From Cryptomeria japonica (lineage: Eukaryota > Streptophyta > Pinopsida > Cupressales > Cupressaceae), in NCBI RefSeq assembly GCF_030272615.1, contig NC_081408.1, positions 770,317,336 through 770,381,335 on the forward strand: DNA of 64,000 nt. Reading direction: 5' to 3'. Shown piece after piece: positions 21,577 to 33,982 of the stretch (positions are counted from its first letter, which is position 1; every line of letters starts with the position of its first letter). The notes under the pieces were generated by a model, which worked only from the letters and a program-made list of their open reading frames with translations, searched no databases and was not told where the DNA came from. The translations under genes and the position numbers were made by a program.

Positions 21577-24500
21577 ATGTCGAAGTCCGGATTTAAGGAA
21601 AGGAAAGAACTACTAAAGATACTGGAGACTGGATTCTATCCAGAGCCCAAGATTTCATCCAGATGGAAGGAGATCACATATACAAACATGCATTTCCTGG
21701 ACCTGAACCAGATGCGACAGCGGATGTTCGGAGTCGGAAATCAGATTCCTTCCCCGGCATATGTGAACATTATGAAAAGTGGTACTTTTCATGCCGCTAG
21801 ATTTCCACAGTCCATACAATACAGTGAGCTTATCTTGGAGTGTGCATGATGTTATGATCCTCTCACGTGAACGATCAAAACTCCTAAGGGCGTTGTTATT
21901 GCCTACCTTGCTAAAGATGCTATTGCTGAGGTGTTTGGAATTCCACGCGGAACAGATATGAAAGATGTGACCAAGGATGAATATAAAGAGCGGTACACAA
22001 AGAAGATGGGTGCTTGCAAGAATATGATAAACAAAGAGTGGATGATTGAGCCTAGGCTTCATCATTCCAAGGCTCCCAAGACACTCATGTGCACAGACTT
22101 CAAAGAGGAGTATAGTGACAATATTCCTACTCAACAAAGTGATGGGGATGCCGCAAGGTGCAATATTCAATGGATGGATGTTCTATTTCATCCAGGATTG
22201 TCTTAGAGGGACATTGGTAAATTGGTCAAAGATTATAAGTGACAATTTGGACTTTCAGCTGAGGAATGTAGAACGGTCCAAGTCATTCGCCATGACTTCC
22301 TACCTGGTATACCTGCTTGCACGGTTCATTTCATACAAAGGATTGATATGCAAAGGTGAAGTCGGGAATGGGCAAGGACAATTCAGGAGTCATGTGTGCT
22401 ACCCCCAGCTGAACATGTACAAAATTGAAGACTATAAGAAAGTGAATGACGTATTCACCATGTACATCACACGGATGTTGCAAGGCAGAATCCACATAAG
22501 ATTGTCCAAGGAGGCAACAGAGCTAATAGAGAAATATAGATCGTGGTATATTCAATTTCCCACTTTCACGTACCTTAGGATTCATGGGTTTCAATCCGAA
22601 CCCTCCAGGCTCCTAGGTATCCGTCCGACAGAATGATCTTGTTGGAAGTGGTGAGACAGCTTCTAGAGTTTGATGCCATTCAAAGAGAGAAGCATAGGAC
22701 AGGCATGACATTCCCTATTTCAGTTGGGAAGACATCATAGGTTTGCCAGTCTACCTTAGCCGCCAGCACTGCGAGTAAGGAGCTTGCATTCTATTGATTT
22801 GCAACCTTCAAGAAAAGAGAAAGATTTGATCCAGATAAGAAAGTTAGAAGGATCAGGGGAGAGAAGTTCATCCACAAAGTAGACATAGAAGATTATTGGG
22901 CCAACCTGATGGACGAGCAAGCAATGAAGAGACGAATGTGGTCTAGAATGTCAGTGGATTTCATGAAGAAGTGTGGACTTTTCCTCATTCCTGACCAAGT
23001 TTTAGATGACAAGGATCATACGCATCCACAGTATGAGAATGAAATGAAGAAGGCAATCTTATTGCCTAATTGGTCAGAGTCAGAAGAGATTGACCTGAAT
23101 GTATTAATGAGAGAGGTCTTGAGTTTCTCCCATGCATGGGTAGATATTCAAATGAATAAGTTAGTTGATATGGGTGTTCCCTTCACTTATGAAAAGATGA
23201 AGCCGGAAGAGTCTGCTTCTGAAGATGATCAGAGGACTATCAGTGATGTCAGGATTCATGCAGACAAAGAGAGTCAAGCACCCAAGAGAAGGAAGAACAC
23301 GCCAGGAGGAGTCAAGGCCAGAGGGAAGAAGATTGAGGAGGTGAAGAAGAAAAAACAAAAGACGATCATTCCTCCACCTATCACTCCTTCACCACCTCTC
23401 AGTGTCATCAATTAAGGTGATTGAAATAACAAAGCAAAACAAGGAAACCTAGCAATGTTCCAACACAGTGATACTACAAGAGAATATTCAGGAGTTACAT
23501 GCCACAGCGACATCTGCACCTCCAAATGAGAATGATGATCAGTTGGGATCCCCTACTGTCCTTTTGGAAGTTAGTTTGGGAAATGAGATATACGATTTGA
23601 CCAGGAACAATCCTGATGATGATGATGATGTTATCTCGGCATTGAGAGGACTTGATCGAGAAATGTGTCTCGATGATGGTATGGAGATGGCTACTATTCT
23701 TGATTGGCTGATGAGAAGTATGGAGAAAAGTAAGAAAATGATAGAGGTGCAACCTATTGATAACATTGATGATTACCTAGCTAGGAGTGCTAAGGAGAAG
23801 GAACCCGAGAGAGCAGAGATTTTGTCGCATATAGCTAGAGATGAGACAGGAATGCAGATTGCGCAGGTTGTTCCTATTGCAGGCGTGACAGCGGACATTG
23901 CTACTCCTATGGATTTCCAGATCACTTCAGTTGCCCTTGGTCGTACATCGAGAGAGCAAGAGTTTCAGGAGGTTGGTGATAACCTCAAGGCGATTGACGC
24001 AAGGTTAGACAGAGAGATTGCAAAAAAGGAAAGGTACATAGAAGAGAATATTAGACTTAGAGAGTATATTGAAGGATAAGGCGTGAAAATCCCACCCTTA
24101 TTTCTCCTATTGCAGTTGACCATGGAATACATTCACACTATGAGGCAGTGAGAGATACACTCTCAGAAGTGGAAAAGTGGATTGAGAGTGCAAGAAAGCA
24201 GGCAGATGATTTCCTTACTCAGTTTGTCCAGGCATATGATAGGACAACAGGGCTCATGTTTAGAATCCAGTATTTGGAGGGAGTTTGGGAAGAATTTCGG
24301 CCTATTCAGGAGAAGACTATTCCACGCATCCAAGCTTTGAAGAAGATTTCTAATTCACCTTGGTCAGCGAGAACATTGTGCATTGTGGAGACAAATATGA
24401 TTTCCATGGCTAGTATTGTTCATTGGCCATGAAGAGATCAACTTATGAGAACGCCCAGTCGAGTTGTATGGAGATGGAGGGATTGATTTAGGGCATTCCA

Positions 24501-24846
24501 ATGAAGATCCTTGCCTCAATTGAGGAGTTATTGGGTGTTGATGTTAGTGATGCTAGTGGTTTACACTTAGCCGAATTAAGAGACAAGATGAAGTTTATGT
24601 ATTTTTGCCAATTAGACTCTTTGAAGAAGAGTCAGATAGATGACTTGGTCTCTTTGTTGATTCATGTTCATAGTTCACAGAAGCTCATGCCAGATTGGGA
24701 GAACACTTTGGACGCTTGCTCGGATTCACTGGACGTGATTGATTTGCAGCAGGATACCTTGCCTAGCATTTCCATGGAGTTAGATTCTGTATTGGCTAGA
24801 TTCTTGGAATATGTTAGGAGAGAAATGCAGGGAAGAATCTTCTAGA
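21577..24846 (+). pseudogene. LTR-resident ORF, plant-transposon-type protein of unknown function
   Basis: Decayed coding region of about 1000 codons. N-terminal domain: MSKSGFKERKELLKILETG, then DAIAEVFGIPRG, MFYFIQDC, TLVNWSKIISDNLDFQLRN, YLVYLLARF and TRMLQGRIHIRLSKEATELI. Next come VDIEDYWANLMDE and LPNWSESEEIDLNVL. A basic stretch (KRRKNT, KKKKQK, near 23290-23370) could be a nuclear signal. An acidic stretch (NPDDDDD) and a charged coiled-coil-like tail (residues R/E/K/I rich, 23960-24080) follow. Several in-frame stops (21847, 21874) and frameshifts (about 22130, 22615) break it. A homologue with many of the same blocks is at 57811-59124 on the other strand. It resembles extra ORFs of Athila/Tat elements; I do not know its function. 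Confidence 0.75.
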
Positions 24847-25004
24847 AGATTCCCTATTTGATGACTAGGTATCTTTTTATTGGGCCATATGTAAGTGGAG
24901 CCATTTTTTATGTAAACCCTAATTAGGGCAATTCTAGGGTTTTGTTGGCATGATCTTGGCCGTTGATCTTTGTATCAATCTTGGCCATCCATTTTGTAAG
25001 AGAC

Positions 25005-25015
25005 TCTATATATAC
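25005..25015 (+). promoter_or_regulatory. TATA-like box downstream of the LTR ORF (canonical LTR promoter?)
   Basis: CTATATATACC lies between a TTGGCCATCCATTTTGT block and a TCTCATTTGTAAGGG block. Both have counterparts around the box at 9838-9850. It is about 825 bp from the LTR end, which suits a U3/R boundary. Confidence 0.6.
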
Positions 25016-25844
25016 CTCCTTGTCTCTCATTTGTAAGGGAGATTTTTTGTAGAATTGTTGGTATATGCTGCTGCTATTTGAATCATAATCATTGTTCAAT
25101 TGTTGGTGATTTTGCTCTTCAAGTGTTGTCTTTGCATTCATGGTTCTCAATTCCTCCAAGTTAGTTTAGAATTTTAGTTTAGAATTTATTTTCATGTATG
25201 TTAAGATTGAGTGAAAGATTTGTTGAATATATTTGTGTGGAATCCTTAATCCATACCACTAGCCTCTTGTCGTTGGTAAGTGTGCCTTGTGTGGTCAACT
25301 GGAGATTTGAGTAAGCTTAACTTCAACTATTGTGCGTCCCTTGACAAGCATCAACTTGGATGGTGTCAACATTTGATGGTGATAGTCTGAAAATCCTTAA
25401 GTATACCTTAGACAATTGCACTAAGCTTGTGTCAATACCTATTTGTGAGACCTTGCCTAGTTTGATTCCACCAGATTTTTTCATCATTTCCTACATTCCT
25501 AGGCCTAGAATAGATTTCCGGAACCCTGTTCCTTTTGCCCATTTTTTTTAGTAAGAATTAAGTTTGAAGCTTCATTGTTAAATCCTAAGTTGTCAGCACA
25601 CCTATTCTACATCTTCATAATCGAAGAAGATAATCCAAACATTTGCGTAAGTCCCCAAGTGAACATAGCAATTCACATCGACCATTGAGTTACCCACTCG
25701 TCAAGACCTGACATGTAGAAACCTTGGAATCATTTTAGTTGATCTTTTCCTTAGCATCTGAGGTGATTTTGTTCAAGAGAGGGTAAATTACCTTGGTATT
25801 TTATGTTGTAATGTTATGTGCATAAAACACACATCAACAGGACC

Positions 25845-26281
25845 TATGAGTGGCTTTGAAGTAGTTGTGTTCCACTAAGTGATGAATGATAGATCAACCT
25901 AGCTCAATCAAGCTGCCTTGGTCGATGCTCTAACTCAAAGTCTCAGTACATATTCTCTACTACTCTGGTGGGTCTTCCTACATACAATTCACTCACTTCG
26001 GCCAAATGAGTTAGTTTATGATTACTTGTGTTCCATCCACTCCTTCCCTACTATATAAACATTACTCATATGTTTGGGTGGCCTTGGGGGCAAGGCAAAT
26101 CAAAGGAAGGCTGAATTATTGGTGTGGTTGTTGGGACCCATCAATATTCTAAAGAATTATCAGAGGTCAGTTAATTAATAACTTACCCAGCTGTTTGTTA
26201 ATAGTTTGTCTTTGCATTTGGATAAAATAGAGTCATTAAGGTCCTTCATTTTAAAAAGTCAAATATGTTAGCCAACACTCT
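25845..26281. other. Host intron between giant LTR and hAT fossil
   Basis: About 440 bp with no gene or repeat boundary that I can support. Confidence 0.4.
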
Positions 26282-27620
26282 TTAATACATAGAATCTATT
26301 TCTTCATAGATTTCTCCTGGCCATGGCTTGTCTAAATCTGCAAATTTGATCGCCTCACATATTGGCTTAATAAAATCCGCAACAAATATAACATCAGCCC
26401 AAAAATGGTCATCGAGGACCATACCTCTCCAAGCTGCTCGTGCCTCACTAACTATTGTGGAACACAAAGCTCCTTTGCTTCACAAAGATGCTCAAGAAGG
26501 AAAAAAAAAGAAGCCAACCATGTATCAACAGGTTTGAGAAGTTCCACCTTGGCAATTTTTTGATAAATGGCTTGTGTGTGGTGATGGTTACATGTGAACA
26601 TCTATATTTTTCTGCCTTTTCTATGAGATTTGAACATCCACTAGAAATGGCCAATATTTTTTAATGCATTATTCAATGAATGCAGACAACACAATGTTCA
26701 CAATGTATGTTTGTGCTTTTTTTGCACCAATATGCCTGCCATTGTACAAACAAGCATAGCATCTGTAACAACTTGGACTACATGTGATGCCCCCAACACC
26801 TCAATGTCAACACATAACTAGTTAGAAGAAACTTTGCATTTTTTTCTTGCTCTAAACAATCTATTTCCTTCAAAAAATTAGGCCCTTTGCTGCATGTTAC
26901 CATGATATTAAATAATGGACAATTTCTAGCATCTGTGCACCCATCCATCACAATACTGTATCCTTTTGTAGACCACACTATTCATTTGTGCAATTTGTTG
27001 CTCTACTCAAACTTTTTCTTTATCAATTAGAGTATTGTGAATCTTATAACCAAGTGGTTTATAACCAATTGATGCATTATTGATAACTCGGACCATCTCT
27101 CCATAAAAAGGTGAGCAAGCAACGTTAAAAATAATTTCATTTTCTTAAAAGAAGCATGCAATCTTTGCATCAACCGCTTCTGGACTTTGCTCACCAAATA
27201 ATCTTCAAATGGGGTTTGAGTTGCCAATCTATGGTTTTTTACGCGAATAATTTTGCTGCTAATCTCTAGAAGACACACCCATCTCTGACTCTTATAATTT
27301 CAATTTGTAGCAACTGCCCCTATCATTGAAGCATGAGAGCTCAAATGAGAAACTTTCCCATCACCCCTTTCTTGATCCTTCATAGCATCATATCATTGTA
27401 CATTATTTTGACAAGAATTGACACATTTAACAAGTATGTGAAAGAAATGAGCCCTCACCCTCATGTAGGTACTTTGTCATGACATTTCACAAAGCTTACA
27501 TATGATTGTGTTTGTTCCACCTATACCCTTCAGCCCTAGAACACTATCACAATACTTCCACAATGGGTACAAGCCTTGTTTTCTCCCCACTTGACATTAT
27601 TAGGTTTGACAACAAGATGC
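26282..27620 (-). pseudogene. hAT-type transposase fossil (DUF659), copy 2
   Basis: Minus-strand pieces in order: a CTHCG zinc-finger-like start near 27590, then LATQTPFEDYLVSKVQKRL, STKGYSIVMDGCTDARNCPL and NFLKEIDCLEQEKNAKF. After these come VSEARAAWRGMVLDDHFW and GEIYEEIDSMY. The blocks match copy 1 at 700-1760 and stop at the same region of the protein. Multiple stops and frameshifts are present. Copy 2 keeps the BED-like N-terminal finger that copy 1 lacks and has no C-terminal part. Confidence 0.75.
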
Positions 27621-27908
27621 AACATTCAACATCCAAAACTATTCAAATTCAATATATTTCTTGAAATTTTGAAATCAATGGCTCTCTTGATTAAATCTCA
27701 TGAAAATTAAAACGATTTCCAATGTATACAAGCCTTGTTTTCTCCCCACTTGACATTTTACACAAAAAAAAAAAATTATTAGGTTTGACAACAAGATGCA
27801 ACATTCAACATCCAAAACAATTCAAATTCAATAAATTTCTTGAAATTTTGAAATCAATGGCTCTCTTGATTAAATCTCATGAAAATTAAAACGGTTTCCA
27901 ATGTATAC
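27571..27908 (+). repeat. Tandem duplication, two units of about 160 and 178 bp
   Basis: The block beginning aagccttgttttctccccac is present twice, nearly identical. The second unit carries an extra acac plus A-run of about 18 bp. The duplication overlaps the start of the hAT copy 2 finger region on its left side. Confidence 0.85.
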
Positions 27909-30900
27909 AAAAAGATAACCCTACCTTAATGTCTCAAATTCTCAGCCTATCAAGCTTTTGACAAATAACAAACTTTTGACAATTCTTACCTCCCTGTGGC
28001 TAACTAAATTTATTATAATATTTCTAAATTTTATATGTATTTGTTTCTTTTAAAGATTGAATCACAAAATTTATACAATCCCTCTTGTTCGGTCAAGCTC
28101 ATGCACTGTGGAAAATAACAAATATGAAAATTCATAATTACTCACTTGAGAGGAAATTTTTTGCAGTTATGAATCAGTGTTTGAAGATTTTTCAATTTTT
28201 AAAAAACACAAGAACAAGCATAAAATATGAAAATGAAACAGAGAAATTGGAACCAGAATTTCTCGTGGAAACCCTTTCCGGTAAAAAACCACGGCACAAA
28301 AATTCCTTTCTATTAGAAAAAGGGCACCAACCCTAAATACAAAGACAACTGAAAAGAGAGCACCGACTCTCACACAACACCAACTGTGATTAGTAGAGGC
28401 TTCAACCCCTGTAGAGAGAGAGCACCAACTCCCTTCTAAACTCCAAGTATAAACTGAGAATTACAAAATACCAGAACTTTCAGACTTCACCATAACTCTG
28501 TATAAAAACAAGACATCAAAGATGTAATGTCCCCTAGTAAGATTATGCTTGTTTTAACCATAATTAATCTATCCCAATACATTTAAGACTTAACTAGATT
28601 GTTTAGGGGACAGTTCTATCTTAACAAATCAATGATATTCCATAATTCAATCAATTAACTTTTTAATAAGTAAATGGTTTATCTATTATGTATTCATAAA
28701 TCTTAATGCAAGTGTCAACCTTTGTTACTATTTCAGTTTAAGGAAGAAGGGGATAGGAATGTTACCAAAGCGCTTAGAGACGAAACACAATAGGTTCCCT
28801 CAAAGTTTACAGATCCAAACACTTACCTATCTTGGGTTTATACCCTCAAGGTTTATGGGTTGCTGATCCCTACCCTGTCTTGGGAATTCATCCTATTGAT
28901 TGAATTTAGACTGCCCCTCTTTGGGAACATCTCAATTCCCCAATTCTTAAATACTGACAGACGTAACAGAAAACATATACTTCTTCCTAGTATTAATTTA
29001 AGAATTCTTCTGATTTATATTCTAATATTTTCTAATATTTCTTGTCTGATCAAAATATTATCTCTATATATATTTATATATTTTAATTCATTTATAGATA
29101 TTATTATTATATACAACTGCAGAACAGTCCTCAGAAAATATTAAATAAATTATAATTATTATATTATTATTAATATTTATAATATTATTAAATTATGCAT
29201 AAGAAACGACAGCAGCTTCATTTATTAAGCATACCAATTAAGTGCACCCCACACATTACCGAAGTGCATCCCACACATATTACCGTGAGCAGAGATGTTA
29301 CTGCCTGTAACTTTCTGACAGTTTATGATTCTGTCAGCACTTTATCCTTGCTGTCCTCCTTGTCCTCCCCGTAGTCTTTCTTCTTGCCCACTTGTTTCGT
29401 TTTTCCTCCAAAAATCCTGTCGTGTGTTATGGAAAAGTCTAACTGCCCCATAAAAACTCCTCCACAGGTCGTGACTATTGGTCACGATTCTAAAGAGGAG
29501 ACATGACTGATTGAAGTCACATCTGTCCAAAATACATCAACGCCAGGGGTTGTGACTCTTAGAGAAGCCGTCACTACTTAGTGCGATTCTTATAGGAATT
29601 TCGCACTTATTAAGAATTATTTATTAATGTTGGTAATTTAAATAATGGTTTATTAATTTCTGTCATTATATTAATAATTAATAAATATAAATTATATATT
29701 AAATCTTGTTTATTATTATTATTAAGATTTTATTTAGTTCATTCTATTCATTTATTTGGTTATACATATATAGTTTTTATATTTTAATTGTATATTATTT
29801 ATTATTAAATTCCATTTTTTAAAGCGGACATCATCATTTGACTGTTAGATGGGGACATCATAAAAGATTCACCTCATGAGCTTGTTGCAATTATATAGAT
29901 ATTTTGTTCAGTTCTTACTCCAAATTTTACTGCAACTTACATTATTTCTTTTCAAAGATACTTCCTGTATAATCTCTCGATAACTCTCATCTTCAAACAA
30001 ACCAAATAGAATTAAACTTAAGCCAAAACATGCACCATCGATTCAATATAATATATTCAGTTCTCCTCACACCACGCGATATTCACTCTTTAACGTTACA
30101 AGCTACAGCAACACTAACTTCATGAACCACGATAATATTTTTTAGTATCTGCCAAAACTTCACACCTCTGTAGAAACAGCTTCCTTAGATAATTAAAATC
30201 ACCTCCATGAAAACGGCTCCCCCACAATTATTCCAACCCATAATTACCAGAAAAATAGAAACCACTCCAATCGGATTTATCACTCACGCCTTTTCTGGAC
30301 TTTCACCAAAAAAAGAAAAATACTTTCACACTTCATTTAAACCATGACGGCAAACCAAACTTTTAGTTCGCAAATTTCTGACATCGCACACATAATCAAT
30401 TCACCCTAATTCCAAAAAAAATTCTAAGTTCGAATGATTTTCATTTCACCTTTTCAGAAGCTTTTACAACCCCCACGATTTTTAAAAAATAAACACACAG
30501 CCAGAATTTAATTTGACTCCTCCAATAATGAAGGCGTGGACGGCAACAATTATGATATACCAAAGGAAAAGTAACGGCTTGGAAAGAAATCGCCTTCAGC
30601 CACGATTTTAAATTCATGTGCAATTCTAAAAAAAAAACGTACTTCATAAAGTCTCTGCAGCCACGATAAGAAAGATTATATTAAAAAATATTTCCTTTAT
30701 GAGAGCTCAACATGTTGGGATAAGGCTCACAGTAAAAGAAATACACAATTCATTTTGTTTTTTTGTTTTGGTCAAACGTGACTCCTTCACTCTTCCAACA
30801 CGTATCACAAAACCGTAGGAGTAAAAGTACGTGGCCAAAACAAAGAGAGAAATCGAATCCCACACTTTTCATAAATCTGAAAATATGATATAAAAAGCTG

Positions 30901-31212
30901 ACAAGACACAAAGGTCTGACAAAGCAGCTGACTGGATGACATGTAAGCACGTAGACTGCTGATGTAGACACAGGTAGCTCAAGCTGACACCCAAGCACCT
31001 CAAGCTAGTAGACAACTAGCTCAACCAGGCAGCAAACCACATCAAGCAGCTCAAGCATGTCAAGCATCTCAAGCAAAATTGAGAAAATCTAATGAATAAG
31101 CAGTAGCCCGAAACGCACTTCACACTCGGTCCAATATTATTTTGAGCAAACCTCTGCCTTGAATAGCACACGCTTGACAAAACCACTTGAAATCAGTGAC
31201 AAAATGTCCGAT
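27909..31212. other. Host intron with a partial LTR and AT-rich DNA
   Basis: Contains a partial LTR at 28523 onward (listed separately), very AT-rich sequence at 29000-29850 and no supported gene. Short open frames at 30441-30647 and 30750-30998 show no motif. Around 30960-31080 a loose CAAGC/AGCTCAAGC word repeats many times. Confidence 0.45.
28523..28920 (-). repeat. Partial LTR related to the LTR at 37219-38218
   Basis: The minus-strand end is GGGGACATTACA at 28523. The inner part shares ccctcaaggtttac, ttataccctcaaggttta and ctgcccctcttt-type words, in the same order, with 37376-37560. There is no primer site beside it, so it is a 3' LTR end or a solo remnant. The far end could not be placed. 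Confidence 0.6.
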
Positions 31213-32856
31213 ACATGAGAAGTTAGTATACTCACAGCCCAATTACTTAATCCACCCTCCCACCCCTCACGCTCCCCTCCCCCCCATACCATAAGGAGAG
31301 GCTTGGTATTGTTAAGGAGAGGCAGAGTAAATCCATCCCAAATTAGGTGAGCCCTAAGGGTGGTCTGGACGGATGTTCCCGAAACTTGGGCCCAATTATG
31401 GAGGTGGTGTCATCGCGCCCTAGACAAGTAAATCCCCATCCAGGGTTGAGGATTAGAAAGGAATTATGAATTGGGGCTTGAATATAGCCACTATTAATTG
31501 TACTATGAATAAATATGGTTATCTAGTTTAATAAATTAATTTAAGGCATGATAATATTAAGTAATGGGTGTTGATTATTGGGAAATTGGCAGCCTCCTAG
31601 CAGGGGTCATTACAATTGGTATTAGAGCTTTGATCCCACCATCTGTAAAGTAAACACGAATCAATGAATCATTCTGGTCAATAAGAAGAAATCTAACAAT
31701 ACATGTATTTGTGTGTATGCTCCGTGTTTGCATATATCCATGTGTATGCTCCGTGTTTGGTTCATGACTGATATGTTTCCAGCATATTTATTCCATGTGT
31801 GTTTCCAAAGCCATTTCATATTGGAAGTCATTTTGAACACTCCATGATCATTGCTTGAGGACAAGCAATCTTGGGTGGGGCGGACTGTAATGTCCCCACT
31901 TTGACATATAATTTAATAATATATAATAATAATAAAATAAAAATACAAAAAAATTAAAATTAAAATTAAATTAAAAATATAAAACATAAAATTAAATATG
32001 ATTAAAATTTGATTTAAGTTAATAAATGGTCAAAAGGCATGAAATGATAAGTTGTGACTACCCCAAATATGAGGTATAAAAGGGAGAAGAGAACTCATTT
32101 GAAGGGGGGATAATTTTGGAAATCAGAAGTGCAGATCTGATTTAAATAAGAAGTGCAAATCCGATTGTGAAAGGTTGTGTCCCTTTCAAACGGCAGAAAT
32201 ATTAGAGTTGCACTCTTTCAAAGGGTGCTAATGGTGAAAGGGTGTATCTCTTGCCAAAGGGCATACATGATGAAGGGGTGTGACCTCTTCCTCACATTGA
32301 GAGACATAAAGGGAAGGAATCAAAAGCTTCCAGGGAGATCATCATCAATCAGATCAGATCAGAACTGTTATTAAGTTACATGCAGTAACATCCTTGTTCT
32401 TGGTGGTATGCATGGGGATGTGCTTAATATATTAAGCATAATGTTCTTATGCAGAATTTAATAGTAATATTAATATAGACTGCAATATGTATGACAGTCA
32501 TACTTAATTTCATATATATTCATAATACATGAGAAGCTAGTATACTCACAGCCGAATTAATTTATCATTTCTATTGCCCGCCCCTATAAGGAGAGGCGTG
32601 GTGTTGTTAGGGAGAGGTGGACTAAATCCATCCCAAATTAGGTGAGCCCTAAGGAAAGTATGGACGGATGTTCCTGAAACTTGGACCCAATTATGTAAGT
32701 GGTGTCATTGTGCCCTAGACAAGTAAATCCCCATCTAGGGTTGAGAATTAGAAAGGAATTAAGAATTGGGGCTTGAATATAGACACTATCAATTGTACTA
32801 AGAATAAATATGGTTATCTAGTTTAACAAATTAATTTAAGGCATGATAATTTTAAG

Positions 32857-33852
32857 CTAAGTTACTGGTTCTTCCCCATTTGGCTTGGGTTCGGGTTCTG
32901 GTTCTTGCCCGGTCCTAGTTCTCCCCGGGTTCTCCTTGGGTTCCTCCCGGGTCCTTCCCAGGTGGCCGGGTTCCCCGTGGGTGCTAAGTTACCGGTTCTT
33001 CCCCTTTTGGCTTGGGTTCGGATTCTGGTTCTTGCCCGGTCCTGGTTCTCCCCGGGTTCTCCTTGGGTTCCTCCCGGGTCCTTCCCAAGTGGCCAGGTTC
33101 CCTGTGGGTCCTGCGTTCGGGTTCTGGTTCTTGCCCGGTCCTGGTTCTCCCCGAGTTCTCCTTGGGTTCCTCCCGGGTCCTTCCCAGGTGGCCGGGTTCC
33201 TCGTGGGTGCTAAGTTACCGGTTCTTCCCCTTTTGGCCTGGGTTCGGGTTCTGGTTCTTGCCCGGTCCTGGTTCTCCCCGGGTTCTCCTTGGGTTCCTTC
33301 TGGGTCCTTCCCAAGTGGTCGGGTTCCCTGTGGGTCCTGCGTCGCAGGACCCACAGGGAACCCGGCCACCTGGGAAGGACCCGGGTGGAACCCAAGTCGA
33401 ACCCAGGAGGACCCGCAGGACCCACAGGGAACCCAGCCACCTGGGAAGGACCCGGGTGGAACCCAAGTCGAACCCAGGAGGACCCACGTGAACCCAGGCC
33501 TGTGGTTTCCAAAAAACAGGGCCATGGGTCAAAAAAACAATAAAAAAAGACTTTTTAAAATAGTTTTTTTATAATAAAACTCTAATTCGCCCCTTTATGA
33601 CTTTTTAAAAAAGACTTGAAACTTGAATATTATCTTTTTTACAAATTATGAATATGATATTAGCCTTTAGTTATTAGTTTACTGATTACATTTGCGATAT
33701 ATGAATATTTATTGGCATTGGCAATTAATAATTATGGATTTATCATTTATCATTTATCATTTATGTATGGAAAGTCACATTGTATATTTTATTTTTGTAT
33801 GGATTGTATATATTGAACATATATATAATATATGGGTATATATATAATTAAA

Positions 33853-33896
<44 letters not shown>

Positions 33897-33982
33897 GTAG
33901 GGACGAACCCATACCCGTACCTAAGATTTTTATTTTTTTTGCCGAATCCGTACCCGAATCTGAACCTGAACCGGTAACTTAG
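32857..33982. mobile_element. GC-rich foldback DNA transposon, 1126 bp, 8-bp TSD
   Basis: The 15-bp terminal inverted repeats are CTAAGTTACTGGTTC at the left and the reverse complement of CTAAGTTACCGGTTC at the right. The 8-bp TSD is ATTTTAAG (32849-32856 and 33983-33990). The 5' LTR copy at 31540-31560 shows the empty site (gataatattaag joined to taatggg). The 8-bp TSD fits hAT-class elements but the TIR is not one I recognise. Inside are GGTTC-rich units, with the terminal word repeated at 32984 and 33210, a near-perfect palindrome centred at 33342, and an (AT)n tract near 33850-33895. No transposase is encoded; the long overlapping frames are products of the repeat. Confidence 0.85.
33307..33377. 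repeat. Near-perfect palindrome, arms about 35 bp, 1-nt loop
   Basis: GTGGGTCCTGCG, a single T at 33342, then CGCAGGACCCAC, and the match extends outward about 35 bp per side with two mismatches. It lies where the left tandem GGTTC-type units meet an inverted set of the same units. Confidence 0.9.

Larger units (their letters stand above)
18922..25839 (+). mobile_element. 6.9-kb TG...CA unit with TSD and internal ORF (giant solo LTR)
   Basis: It starts TGTTGTGACCTTTTCACACA, ends ACACACATCAACA, and is flanked by the 5-bp TSD GGACC (18917-18921 and 25840-25844). No second copy of its start or end, no primer site and no pol lie inside. Its last 80 bp align with the terminus of the 3.9-kb insert (shared TGTTGAYGTG, AATAAAATACC-type and CCTCTCTTGA words on the minus strand). 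About 2.6 kb of non-coding sequence precedes a decayed coding region (21577-24846), which is followed by about 1 kb with a TATA-like box. I read it as a solo LTR whose U3 contains an ORF. A non-LTR transposon with 5-bp TSD is less likely, given the TG/CA ends. Confidence 0.72.

Noticed and set aside
32885-33574. Long overlapping open frames on both strands (up to 229 codons)
   Set aside because: They arise from a GC-rich tandem/inverted repeat of GGTTC-type units lacking stop codons. The peptides are repetitive Gly/Pro/Ser/Arg, and the DNA lies inside a small non-autonomous transposon.
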